Shown one piece after another: positions 1-11,171 of a stretch of 62,000 nucleotides of DNA (its first letter is position 1; every line of letters begins with the position of its first letter). The position numbers were made by a program, and so were the translations under genes. The notes below the pieces were generated by a model. That model searched no databases. It was not told the DNA's origin and saw nothing but the letters and a program-made list of their open reading frames with translations. Origin of the DNA: Gnetum montanum (taxonomy: Eukaryota; Streptophyta; Gnetopsida; Gnetales; Gnetaceae); the NCBI GenBank assembly GCA_015680685.1, contig MNCI01022655.1, positions 304,302-366,301 of the forward strand, written 5' to 3'.

Positions 1-1198
1 GGGATTCAGACCTAAAGGTAACAAGATGTGCATTGGGATCTCCCTACCCATTATACTTCGTGAAGTGTGAGAGGGGCATCCCTAGGGGCAACGTTAGTGT
101 AGGGATTGCAAGGCTGATGGGGTCATCCTGGTAAATGTCCATGACTTGTACCGTGTTAGACTCAACAACCTTAAGGCATTTTATTTCCTTAGTAAGGATT
201 TGGGTAAGCTGGAATGCTTGATCCAAACCCTAAGACAATGTGGACTATTGGGAAACTACCGAGGTAGCTCCCATCTGTGGAATGGCGGGGGTGGCAACAT
301 GATCCATCGACGGTACCATTGGGGTGGCCCCTGTGAATGGTGGTGGCTATGCTCCCCACCACCCGGTAGGTGGTGTTGTTGAAGCAGCAGCCACCATTTG
401 CACCATGGAATGGGCAACTTATGTGTGAGGTGGAAAAGACCATATTCCCGTGCTAGGTTGTATCATCTACGAGGTTTGGTGGATTTGAGGGTGAACATAA
501 TGAGACACCTGCGATGGTTGTGGAACAGGCGAAGAAGTGAATGGGGTCCACCATGTGGACAGGCATGGGCCTGCAGTAGTTGGTGGGATAGATGTGAACA
601 TGGGAATGGAAACAGAAGTTGTGTATGATTGTGAAGTAGGTACAGTATGAACATGCAGTAGGGTAGCCGTGATTAGGGCATGTTGCCAAGAAAAAAGGGA
701 TTGATGAATAACCTGCGGAGGAATGGCGACTGAAGTCGAGACAAGGATCTGGATATTTTGATACACCACAGGCATGGTATGACTACCCATGACAGGTGGG
801 ATCATAGGCTATAGTGGCGTGGCTATAATCTCAAAGGGAGCAGCAATAGTCAGCAGATTGGTCCAGAAGGACTGGGTAGGAGGGATGGTGATGGGGTTGA
901 CTTGACCTTCCCCATCAGATTGAGAATCCAATTCCTCCTATCCATCTTGGAAGACCTCATCATGGTGAGACACTATGTCTTGCACCTCACCAAGCTTAGA
1001 TAGACGTATCAGTAGATCTAAAAGGCATTGTTGCACTTCTGTCAAAGGAATGAAAGCATTAGGAGTGGGAATAAATTCCTTCCTATTGTAGTAGGTGAAC
1101 TTGAAGCTACACTTCTCTTCGAACTCTTGTGCATCTAGGGGTAGGTTTTCCTGCACCTTAGCGTAGAGGAAATTGTATTGTTCATGTTGCTCAGCCAA
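1..1198 (-). pseudogene. gag of element A, N-terminal part, broken
   Basis: Structural gag protein of a Tat/Ogre-like gypsy element, which would form the cytoplasmic virus-like particle. The start at 1196-1198 reads MAEQHEQYNF, matching MAEQYNF at the start of gag in element B. Residues 1-86 are open to about 938. The frame is then interrupted. A later piece (44-226) contains VMDIYQDDPISLAIPTLTLP, paralleling VLDFYQDDPIDPSVPPLTLP in B and ending in the shared TKYNG. Between them lies a Pro/Ser/Thr-rich stretch in shifting frames. The C-terminal zinc knuckle, protease and pol lie outside the window. Stops and frame changes make this non-functional. Confidence 0.7.
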
Positions 1199-1566
1199 GC
1201 CTTTGGGTCCCCAATTTTGGATTCTAAGGAACCAGCGTGGCCCCAGCCCTGGGTTGGGCAGTCACTTGGTACTTGTGGTGCCTTGGACCATGAGAGGAAC
1301 CTCGAGGTTAGTATTAGTAATAGAGGTAGTTGCGGCAGCCATTGTTATGAAGTTAAAAGGATTGCAAATGATGGAAACAAGAAAATCTAGTGATAATCTA
1401 AGGCTTTATGTCCTGCAGAGTTCCGACAGAACCATCAAAGTGACTGATCTATACCACACGATGCATAAATAACCACAAATGGGTGTCAATTTTATGCTAA
1501 TGCTTATCAGGGTGCATAACACTTACAGGACTATCGTAAAACATGGAAAGGACACTAAAAGGCCCT

Positions 1567-1579
1567 CCTTCTAGCGCCA
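1567..1579 (-). other. Primer-binding site of element A
   Basis: On the minus strand this reads TGGCGCTAGAAGG, directly inside the LTR. Element B has the same TGGCGCTAGAAG at the same place. TGGCGC at the start is the complement of a tRNA 3' end ending GCGCCA. I do not assign the tRNA. Confidence 0.7.
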
Positions 1580-1585
1580 GAAAAC

Positions 1586-3327
1586 TATAGCGACCGAAAA
1601 CGTTGGCCGCTGGAAAACACCGAGAGGTCGTCGATCATGATAGTCTTAACCTGGGATTCGTGTGAGGGCCGTGATGGATAAAAATGGAAACAGGATGCCC
1701 TAAATGGTCTGGTCGATTAGACAAGAACTTAGTCGGTGTTAATATCATGTTTCGTAAACAGATAATTTGAAAACAAGACTTCTAGCATAAAATGATAACT
1801 TTAAATGCAAAAGGGATAGAAAACAATGTAAAAATGCAATTATCAACAAGAAAACAAAGTAAAATGCACTTAGAAAAATGCACTGCCTCAAGAACGTGGC
1901 TTCACTCTATCAAGATGGATACAATTGGTCACATGTCGCTGAGGGGCGCAAGGATCCCAAGAGTAACCAAGACGTTTAGAGTGAGATAGCTGTATGCTTG
2001 AACACAAACTTAAGAGTCAACAAAGAAAAGTGGTATGAGGATAGTAGGAAGGAGTAGAACAAAATGCCAAACAAGGGTGCCAACTGTTTGCAGTGTCAAA
2101 CAAGATGTTTACAATGCTCAGGAATACAATGCCAACTTTTTGCTTGCTAGCCAGCCAATTCACCAACCAACCAACCTTAGAGACCAAAAAGATCCTCCTG
2201 AGCATTGCTCATTAGGGTATTTATAGGACCAAGGGCATGGGAAAGATGCAGTTTGGACATCACATGCCCTAGACCTGTGTTGACTTGTCTATGTTGCATG
2301 GTCATGCTTGATTGTTGGACGTGCATATCCGTTGGACGAGCCTACCATGTTCTAATTGTGAACCTGCCATGTTGTAATTGCGCCATCAGAGTTTGGAGAT
2401 GTGTGCCAATAGTGCAATTATGTGAAGTGCATTGATGTGATGTAACTGTCTGCTACACCATGCCATGCTTTGCAGCATAGCGTGCGAGCGTAGCATGGCA
2501 ACTTGTTACGCTATGCTAGGCTATGCAACGTAGCATAGCGTAGCCATCAGTTTGAAGCAAAAACTTGCGTTGCGTCCTGCTACATGTGCTGGAAACCTTT
2601 GTACCGTGCTGAATATTTGCTAATCTATGCTATGCTACATAGCATAGCATGGCGTAGTAGCTAGCCTTAGTCTCAAAAACGTCGATAATTTGCAAACTTC
2701 TCCTTTTGCACTGTGAAACTTGCGAACTTGCTGATCCCACCCTTTGAGATGCCTTTCATTACTCCCATAGAGTTGCTACATTGTGCTACGCTACGTAGTG
2801 TAGCATAGCATAGCAACCGACATAGCCTACTTTTTTGCTAAGTTTGTCACTTTCTAGTGAAGGAGCCATTGCTGAAGAGCTTGGAGTCAAGCAAAGAAAC
2901 TATTTTCAAAGGGAAGAGGCACTAATTCAGTGCGATTAGAAATCACAAAGTAAGCCGAGCCTTCTTGTCTTGCTCTCACTACGCCGTGCTACGCTGCGTG
3001 GCGTAGCGTAGCACCTTGTCTTACAATAATTTGTAGTTGACTGTTTGAACAACTATCTCCCGAAGCCTGCTACGCTATATAGCATTGCGTAGCGTAGCAA
3101 ACTCCTTGACTAGAAAACTTGCAAAACTGTTTTGCGTATTTTGAGCATCACCGACAACTCTCTGCATCGCTTCTATGTAGGCTATTAGCTAGATGAATTA
3201 CCCAGCTATAAAATTTTCCAAACTGTACAGCCTAAGGCCCAGAACATCCATCTCTTGATGAACTGCCATGAAATCGCCTCAATTACAATGGCCTAGTGAA
3301 GCAAGGATGCCCAGAAAAGTTGGGGTA
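1586..3327 (-). repeat. 5' LTR of element A (outer end uncertain)
   Basis: It begins beside the PBS with TATAGCGACCG, where element B has TGTACTGACC, so the terminal TG appears mutated to TA. The U5/R part shares the GAGGTCGTCGA-like block with B (GAAAGATCGTCGA in B). A TATA box on the minus strand sits at about 2215-2225 (CCCTATAAATAC read in reverse). Upstream of it is a cluster of GCTACGCTATG palindromes. The LTR passes without an obvious TG/CA end into sequence of the element B LTR at about 3328. Confidence 0.55.
2451..3101. promoter_or_regulatory. Cluster of GCTAYGCTAYG inverted repeats in the U3 of LTR A
   Basis: At least six palindromic modules share the half-site GCTAYGCTAYG / CRTAGCRTAGC. 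Examples are 2627-2650 (10-bp perfect arms ATGCTATGCT and AGCATAGCAT, 4-nt spacer) and 2986-3014 (arms GTGCTACGCT and AGCGTAGCAC, 9-nt spacer). Others lie at about 2508-2548, 2784-2815 and 3068-3101. They lie upstream of the LTR TATA box at about 2220. Separation between modules is irregular, so this is not a simple tandem array. A regulatory role is inferred from position. Confidence 0.6.
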
Positions 3328-4580
3328 TGTCAGAAGTACTTGGATGCCAGGATTCAAGTGTGCTCGAGCACCCAAGGATTACTGGTCTAAGTTTCCTAAG
3401 CTATCCAACTCTAAGATTGCCAACCCCATTTATGTGAATTGAAAGGGTATTTATAGGGCTAGGCCGAGCTCAAGTGTGAAATTTGAGAATGGAATCAATA
3501 GCTGGGAGATGAGAGGAAAGTGAATCTAGTGACACATGTCCAATGGACAACTATATGTGAGTTGGACATGTGTGGGTTCTAGACCAAGTGCATTGAATCT
3601 TACAATGTGTGGCTTACTCAAGCCTATGGAAGCACATACAATTTAGACCGTGAGGGCTTGACAAGCCCACAAATGAAGATTTACAATGAAATGATAATGA
3701 TAATAAGACAAATTTGTTTTGGCTCCATTGAAAATTCTAGATTTGCGACTTGACTACTACAGGGTGTCCATTCCAGTGGTTTCATGGTTGTTTGAACTAT
3801 TTTTGCTTGACAAGAATTTCTAGCATGAGTTGATTTTGTCTTAGCATGACTTGAGCATGCGCACGCGACACTCACGCTGTAGCTTGACCTCAACGTGAGT
3901 GAACAAAAACTTGCAATTTTTCACCAAATTTTGGAATTTTGAAGCTTGATTCTTGTAGCAAGGATTGCCTGACTATGATTGATGAATTGAGCCTAAAAGT
4001 GCCTTGTTTCGAGCCATTTATGAGAAGTCACATTGGAGTCACGCTGCAGCGTGACCACAGCATGACATGTAGCGTGACATGACTCAAAAATGATGTATTT
4101 TGTTTCAAATTATGATTTTGAAGCTTGATTCTTGAGTGCAACTATTGTCTGGCTATAGTTGATCCTGAGAGTGATCTGAAATCTGGAATTTGACCCTGGA
4201 TGTGAGTTGTTTGGAACCACTTTGAGTAGGTCATGCTGCAATCACGTTGTAGCATGACATGCAGCATGACCTATGAAATATTTGGAAAAACTTGCAATTT
4301 TGAGCTGAAATTTGGCATTCTGGAAGTTGGGACTGGAAGCTGTCAAGGATGTGCTCTGAGGATGACTTGCACGTTGTAGATCAAATCGTTTTGGCTCAAT
4401 TTTGAGACTTTGAGAGTTTTTCACGCTATGGGCAAGCTTCCAACTTGACTAGATGATCAAGCTGGCTTGATTTAGCTGAGCATGGTTTCCATGCCTTAGC
4501 TAAATTTTCCCTCCCGAAAGCTCGAAAGGGCTTGAGTCATTCTTATTTCAAAGTGTTAGGCTGAAATTAGTGGTGTTTCA
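3328..4580 (-). repeat. 3' LTR of element B, truncated
   Basis: This aligns throughout with 15710-16993, sharing GTCAGAAGTACTTGGATG at one end and GTGGTGTTTCA at the other. The outer CA at 4580 is followed by the polypurine tract. A minus-strand TATA box (CCCTATAAATACCC in reverse) lies near 3447-3456. The part matching 15272-15700 (R/U5) is absent; element A sequence takes its place. A CACGTG in the other LTR (15914-15921) is CACATG here, a CpG-decay change. Confidence 0.8.
3840..4275. promoter_or_regulatory. GTCACGCTGCAGCGTGAC-type palindromes in 3' LTR B
   Basis: Position 4038-4055 is an 18-bp perfect palindrome, GTCACGCTGCAGCGTGAC. Degenerate copies with the half-site RGCRTGAC lie at about 3858-3900, 4060-4083 and 4228-4270. 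They sit between the LTR outer edge and its TATA box, as in the other families of the window. Function is inferred from position only. Confidence 0.6.
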
Positions 4581-4596
4581 TTGGCCCCTCTTTGTT
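4581..4596 (-). other. Polypurine tract of element B
   Basis: On the minus strand AACAAAGAGGGGCCAA directly precedes the LTR start TGAAACACCAC. This is the plus-strand priming site of an LTR retrotransposon. The near-identical AACAAAGAGGGGCCAT precedes TGAAACACCACC at 18523 on the other strand, so the two elements are related. Imperfect inverted-repeat arms (about 4588-4598 and 4627-4637) flank it. Confidence 0.8.
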
Positions 4597-5700
4597 GACG
4601 TTTGGAGGAATCTGCCCAAGGGGCATTGACAAAGAAGTGCAAAACACCATGAACAATCAAATACCAAAAATTATCCATCGCCCCTTGGCCGAACGTCATC
4701 GCACCATTTTCAAAATTACATGGGATTGAGAAAATGTGGTTCAAGATGCAAGGGAATCAGTTGTAACCAGGGAAGCTAGGAGCTTAAGGGCTATGATTGC
4801 TACCGAGATGATGGGAGAGGAAGTGCTCTCATGTGAGTGAGCTACATCCTTGGTCCTTGTTAATAGCTAATGTTTAGCAGGCTCGGAGCCAAGATATAGG
4901 AGGTGCATTCTTTGGAGAAATGAGACTCTTATGGGGTGATTACGAGGCCCATTGTAAACAGCCAAAGCCACACGATGATGCACAACATGGTCTCTTTGAG
5001 ACATGAGTATAACTGTTTTCCAAGATAATTTCCTTCTCGCCTAGGGCTTGTATGAGAATAGCCAACAATCTTTTGTTTATGATGTCAATGGGGTTATGAA
5101 GACCTTTTCTGTGCATTTTTCTCTTTGACCTTTTTATTCTTTTCCATTTCTTTTATTTTTCTTTTCTTGATCTTTTTGAAAGAGCTTGCTTTTTGTGCCG
5201 TGCTCGTGTTTGAGCACTTACATTTTGCATCATGTACTGTGTACTGTGTTTTGTGTTGCAACTTCTTAGAGAGTTACAATGTGCAATAGTGTATCAAGAG
5301 TTTTGAACTGAGTGGAATGTATCCAAGGGTGTAATTGAATAGGACAATTGGAACATGATGGGGAAATAGGGGATGTATCAAGAGTTGGGAATGTACTTAT
5401 GAATGGATTGATTAACCCAATTACGTGCATCAGGAAGAATGTGATACCTTGTCATCATGATGAAGTGCATCTATGTACGAATGCCTCAGGAGTGTCATCC
5501 TACAAACACAACTCCAAGAAGACAAGAAAAACACAAATGAATCAGTTAACTAAGCACTTTAAACTAGGATATGGAGTCACCACGTGCAATTTTCAAAGTA
5601 AACAGAATTATGAACAACATCAGCTTCATTAGTGTCCATGAGACAAATTGTGTAGCAAGTCTTTGTGGAACATGTACAACCAATTGTAGCAACATATCTT
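4597..5700. other. Non-coding 3' region of element B
   Basis: About 1.1 kb between the polypurine tract and the minisatellite. It is AT-rich with pyrimidine runs near 5105-5190. The one longer open frame (5348-5632, plus strand) shows no recognisable domain and is probably chance. Confidence 0.6.
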
Positions 5701-6480
5701 TTCAAACTTTTCCTAGTTGTTGATGATGTTGCTAGTTTATAGTCTTAGTGGACTGTTGTCAATTAGTTTTACATCATAACCCTTTGGATGACACCAGTTT
5801 AGCATCGTAGCGGATGATGCATTACTAGTTTATAGTCATAGCAGATTGTGAAGAGGAAAACTAGTTTATAGTCTTAGTGGACTCTGAATGCTAGTTTCAC
5901 ATCATGGTAGATAGATCTAGCAGTTTAGTGTCATACCAAACAAAGCTCTATGGTGTTGGTTTATTGTCATGGCTCCAGAACTTTTCTATGGTATTAGTTT
6001 TAAGTCATGATGCCAGGACTGTTCTGTGGTATCAATTTTAATTCATGATGCCAGGACTGTTCTGTGGTATTAGTTTTAAGTCATGATGCCAGGGCTATTC
6101 TATGGTACTAGTTTTAAGTCATGATGCCAGGAGTGTTCTGTGGTATCAGTTTTAAGTCATGATGTCAGGACTATTCTATGGTATCAATTTTAAGTCATGA
6201 TGCCAGGACTATTCTGTGGTATCAGTTTTAAGTCATGATGCTAGGACTGTTCTGTGGTATCAATTTTAAGTCATGATGCCAAGACTATTCTATGGTATCA
6301 TTTTTAAATCATGATGCTAGGACTGTTCTGTGATATCAGTTTTAAGTCATGATGCCAAGATTGTTCTATGGTATTAGTTTTAAGTCATGATGCCAAGACT
6401 GTTCTATGGTATCAGTTTTAAGTCATGATGCTAGGACTGTTCTGTGGTATCAGTTTTAAGTCATGATGCCAGGACTATGA
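5700..6480. repeat. 38-bp minisatellite in element B
   Basis: From about 5990 to 6475, about 13 units of 38 bp follow each other (typical unit begins TGGTATCAGTTTTAAGTCAT). Unit boundaries 6061 and 6099 confirm the 38-bp period. Units differ by scattered substitutions. From 5700 to 5990 the same theme is more degenerate (AGTTTATAGTCTTAGTGGAC and similar). The array lies just downstream of pol in element orientation. Confidence 0.85.
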
Positions 6481-9400
6481 CGTACCTCAATTTTATCAAA
6501 CATAGTACCGTTTCATGTACAAGTGATTTGTAGGATTAGCAAACTCATTCCCATTCATATTAGCAAATTTGAATGCTCCATTATTGTATGCCTTGGTGAC
6601 TAAGTAAGGCCCTTCCTAGTTGGCTGAGAATTTATTTGAGTGTTCACGTATGGCTTTGAGAACTAAGTCTCCTTATTTGATCGGGTGCTTATGTAGATTG
6701 TGTTTGTGTCGTTGCTACTATTGTTTCTAGTACCATTCAATTTGATCAAGCATTCACACATGTTCCTCCTCTACAGAGTCAAGGTTAGTGATGCGTAGTT
6801 CATTGTTTTGACTTTCATCAAGGAGGCCGGAGAGAGCTATCCGCAATGAGGGAACCTACAGCTCTAAAGGTAAAATAGCTTCAGATCTGTACACAATACT
6901 ATAGGGAGTTTTACCTGTAGATGTTCAATGTGTCATTCTATATGCCGACAATGCGTAGACTAATTATTCATGCCATCATTCCTTGCTTTTATTTAGCATC
7001 TTTTTGAGCACCATGATGATAGTTTTGTTTGTAGCCTCTGCTTGACCATTGCTCTGTAGGTAGTAAGGTGATGAAAATGCATGTTTAATGTCTAGACTTT
7101 CACAAAAGCCTTTAGTATCTGCACTGCTGAATTGTGGCTCATTGTCAGTAACGATATTCATTGGAATACCAAAACGGGTCACAATATTTTCTATTATGAA
7201 AGTGCAAATGTGTTTTGAAGTGGTCTTCCTAAGGGGAATAGCTTCTACCCATTTTTTGAAATATTCAGTTGTGGTGATAATAAAGCTATGTCCTGCAGAG
7301 GATGATGGCATTATCAGTCCAATTAAGTCTAAACCCCATTTTTGGAATGGTCATGTAATTTATGCTATATGCAATTCATTAGGTGGCATGTGTATTAAAT
7401 TACCATGCTTTTGGCATATGTCACATGTTCTGACCTTGGATATGCAATCATACTACATGTGTGGCTAGTAGTAGCCTAAGCGCCTAATCTTTATTTCCAT
7501 TGCTTTAGGTGCAATGTGTCCTCCACAAAGTCCTTCGTGGACTTGTTCTACAATCGTTTGACTGTCGATGATACTAATGCACATCAACAGAATGCCTTTG
7601 TAGGATTTGTGACACAAGGTGTTTCCTATTAATGCATACTTTAGGGAGCATTTTTTCACGGCATCCTTTTGAGCATTTGTCAAGTCTTGTGGTGGTTTTC
7701 CTCTTAGAAGGTACTCTTTTATGTCATTGTACAATTCTATTGCATGTGTTGTACTAACAGATGCTATAGGCATTTCGTCACGTGTGTTAATTATAGGTTC
7801 AGCACAACTTGTTATAGAGCTTGGTAACGCATGGAACATTTTGGGTGTCATACTTAAGGCTAGTTTGGCAAGTGCATCAGCAATGGTGTTTTCGCTTGTA
7901 GGGACATGTTGTATATCAGTTTCTACTAGTTTCCTCAACAGATGTTTGGTCAAATCACAATATGGTTGCAAATGGAGAGCCTTGCATGCGTAAACCTCAG
8001 TGACTTGATTAATAACTAGCTGTAAATCACCTCGAACTACAAGACATGAGATTCTTGAAGTTAATGCTACTTGAAGACCTCAAAGAAGACCTTCATACTC
8101 TGCCACGTTATTGGTGCAAGGAAAGGTTAATCGATAGGCAAAGGGTTGGATTTCTCCAGAGGGGTATGTTAAAATGGCCATAGCACTTCCTCCCCAGGAG
8201 GTTGAAGCTCCATCGAAATAGAGGATTGCTTCGTAGTTGTCAGGTACGGCATCTATACTATTAACATTTTCATCAGGTAATTTGGGATTAACTATTGCCT
8301 AATCATGCGTTGGCAAAACGGCTAATTGCGTGACTATCGCTTGACCTTTTGTGGAGGATTGAGCAACATAGTGTAAGTCAAATTCCACGATCATTTCTTT
8401 CCACCTAGCTATCCTACTTGAATTGTAGATATTATTGGTGATAGCTTGGAGTACGTTATCTTTGAAAATGATGTAAACTTGATTGCGAAAGAGATAATGT
8501 CACCATTTCTTCAAAGCGAAAATGAGGGCAAGGCATGATTTTTCCATGTCATTATATTTTTGTTCATAAGTGATTAAAGCATGGTTTAGGTAATATATGA
8601 GGATCACAGATCCATCTTGACGTTTTTGACAAAGCATTGATGTAATAGAAGCATCAGAAGTTGCAAGGTAGATATAAAAGGGTTTATCGCTTTGCAGGGG
8701 ATAGACATTCGGTAGTTGGGTTAGCTCTTGTTTTATGTTCTCGAATGCTTCCTGACATTGTTGGGTCCATTGGAAATGCACATTTTTTTGTATTAAGTGC
8801 TACATAGGTCTCAGCTTATTGTTAACTTTTCAATAAAGTGTCTAATAAATTGCAACCTACCCTGAAAACCATGTAACTTGGTAAGGTTTTTTGGTGGTTG
8901 TATATTAGTAATTGCCTTAACCTTATCAAGATCTACCCATATTCCCATTTCAAAGACTACGAAACCAAGCATTTTTCCCATTTTGACGCCAAAAACACAT
9001 TTCTTTGGATTGAGTCTAAGGTCATATTTGAGACAACGTTTAAGCACTAGGTCTAGACCTTTCACATGTTGTTCATTTGTTTTAGATTTAACCATGATGT
9101 CATCCATGTAGTCATTGAGAAAATTGAGCATGTAATCACTGAATATATATGTCATTGCTCATTGATATGTAGCTCCTGCGTTTTTAAGGCCAAATGGCAT
9201 CATAGTATAATAGAATGTGCCCCAAGGTGTCATGCAAGTTGTTCTAAGTTGATGTTTCAAATTGATTCTTATTTGGTTGTATCCTAAAAATCCATCCATA
9301 AAGGAAAATAGTGCATGCCCAGCATTTGTGTCAATAAGTTTATCAATGCTAGGTAATGAAAAATCATCCTTTATAGTGGCTATGTTAAGGTCACAGAAAT

Positions 9401-9989
9401 CAATGCATATGCGTATACTACCGTTCTACTTAGGGACTACAACAATGTTTGATATCCAATCTGAATAATCAATAGCCTGGATGAAGCTAGCTTGGTAGAG
9501 TTTTGTGATTTTAGCACAGATGGCTAATGCTACCTCAGGTCTAACCTTTCGTGCTTTTTTTTTTACCGGTTTGATTTTTTCATTGAGAATGATGTTATGT
9601 TGGATGATCCGGGGGTCTAATCCTAGCATGTCTGTGTATGACCATGTAAACATTTTTATGTTGTCTTTTAAGACTTGAGTGATGTCACCTACAAGTTGTG
9701 AGTCTAGTAGGACACTTAATTTCAATGTTCTAACTTTGTCATTGATTATAGCAATGGGGATTTCAACTAGAGGATCTTTAGTGATATTATCGGCTTCTAG
9801 GTCCAAAGTCTTAGTCACATTTTTAGGCCAGTCTGACATTTCTTGAGTGGAGGCTATTAAATTGGAATAAGTGGATGGGTCTAGATCCAAGGATTCTGGG
9901 TTGATTACTCTTTCTACCTCCTCGTATGGTCCATTGAGAGACAATATTGAGAGGATATTCTTGGTGGTCATGGTGCTTGCTCTTGCCAA
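6480..9989 (-). pseudogene. pol of element B: RT, RNase H, integrase (broken)
   Basis: Polyprotein that would copy and integrate the element. Domains on the minus strand: N-terminal RT with NIVVVPK (9989-9426), preceding a K-to-stop change (TAG) where related RTs have a Lys pair; the central fingers/palm; YMDDIMVKS catalytic box (9155-8811 piece); RNase H beginning at 8781 (FYIYLATSDASI) and ending near 7900 (TIADALAKLA); integrase zinc region (GLCGGHIAPKAMEIKIRRLGYY, about 7530-7465); integrase core (7311-6976) with TDNEPQF and SNGQAEATNK; and a C-terminal GPYLVTKAYNNGAFKFAN-like tail to about 6480. The first catalytic Asp of integrase appears as Glu (TTEYFKKWVEA, where the family usually has TDYF). 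Several stops separate the pieces, so it is not functional. Confidence 0.85.
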
Positions 9990-11171
9990 TTAAAACGAGA
10001 GCGAAGTGAGAGACATCCCCTTGGCAAGAGAGTTACAAAGTGTAAAAGAACATAGGATAATCAAACTATGTACTGATGAAATTAGGAGATACGGCAATAG
10101 TCATGGCATTTTAAGGACGTACCGGGCCACATGGTAGTTTAAGGTCGTACCGGGCCACATGTATTTATGTTGACTTGAGTGTATGCATCATTTTTAAATT
10201 TTGAATTTTTGGATTATAAATTATAAATTTTTGACTTTTAAATTTTAAATTTTGAGTAAACAATAAGTTCATGAAGATTTTAAAGTTTTATGAATTTTAT
10301 GTGCATCGTTACATATTTCCAAATGTTCCTACATGTTTATTGTTGTTGTTGATTTTTTTGTCTTTTTTGTGTTTTTTGTTATAGGGACATGTTAATGATG
10401 GAGCTAGCCCTAGTGGAGTGAGAGCAGATGATGACGAGGATCTTGGGGAGTAGCCCCCTCTATGAGCTTATCGTTAATCAGATTTTAGCTACTAAATGTT
10501 TTTGAGATTTTTTGGATTTTTGATGGAAATGTATGGTTGACAAATGTAATAACATGGACCTAGTTATGGCATAATGTGTTGGAATTTTACTACCATATTG
10601 ACTCATTGTTATTTTTTTTATTTTTTTTGTTTTCTCTTTTTATTTGCCTTTTCAAGTATTATAGTGAACATATGCGTGTAACTAACTGTAAAATGGAGGA
10701 ACGAAATGTGAATCAATACTTGTAAAATAGGAAAGTAACATTGAAGTCACAAATTAAGGCTGTAACTTGTATCATTTGAATGAAGATTTGACATAATATA
10801 GTGAATGTTTGTAAACGTTTAACGTACTGAATCCTAGTTTAGAGCCATTTCAAGCTATTCACAACAGTTTAAAGTCATGGTGGACTGTTGCCTCTATTGC
10901 TAAGCAAAGAAAGATTTCCAGTTTTATGCCATAGTGGGCCAAAAGAAATAATAGTTTTAGAAAGCTTCTAAAAGGAACTGGCCATTTCTAACCATGGCTA
11001 GTTTAATGTCATTGCGGACATTCATTGGCAGTTTAATGTCGTACCAGACCATTGGTAGTTTAACGTCATTTCGGACATCTGGTAGTCCAACTTCATTTCA
11101 AACATGTGGTAGTTTAACGTCATTTCAGACATGTGTAGTTTAACGTCATTTCAGACATGTGGTAATTTACT
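9990..11171 (-). other. Non-coding spacer between protease and RT of element B (possible Ogre-type intron)
   Basis: About 1.2 kb with stops in all element-sense frames separates the protease frame (stop at 11172) from the RT frame (first Met at 9989). In Ogre elements, as known from legumes, a spliced intron lies at this position. Possible minus-strand splice sites exist near both ends (AGAGTAAAT just after the protease stop, TTGGCAAG just before RT), but they are weak. The spacer also holds T-rich runs, copies of an AGTTTAATGTC repeat and a plus-strand exon-like piece. Confidence 0.45.
10840..11170. repeat. AGTTTAACGTCATTTCRGACATG minisatellite in the element B spacer
   Basis: Direct repeats of about 27 bp (GGTAGTTTAACGTCATTTC followed by RGACATGT) are clearest at 11025-11165, with more divergent units to 10840 and two related units at about 10080-10160 (TAGTTTAAGGTCGTACCGGG). 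The core AGTTTAAyGTC is shared with the minisatellite at 5700-6480. Confidence 0.7.

Larger units (their letters stand above)
1..3327 (-). mobile_element. Element A: 5' part of a Tat/Ogre-like Ty3/gypsy retrotransposon, cut by the window edge
   Basis: Read on the minus strand, the order is LTR, primer-binding site, leader and gag, and gag runs off the window start. The protein remnants match the gag of element B segment by segment (same MAEQ start, same DFYQDDP-like block), so A and B belong to one superfamily. The right boundary is set where sequence alignable to the B LTR begins. The outer LTR end (TG...CA) and a target duplication were not found, so that limit is approximate. Confidence 0.75.

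Noticed and set aside
146-805. Several open frames of 60-110 codons on both strands
   Set aside because: They lie over the repetitive, Pro/Ser-rich gag region of element A; only the minus-strand frame in register with gag has family support.
5348-5632. 94-codon plus-strand frame
   Set aside because: No motif, no homologue in the sister elements, antisense to element B.
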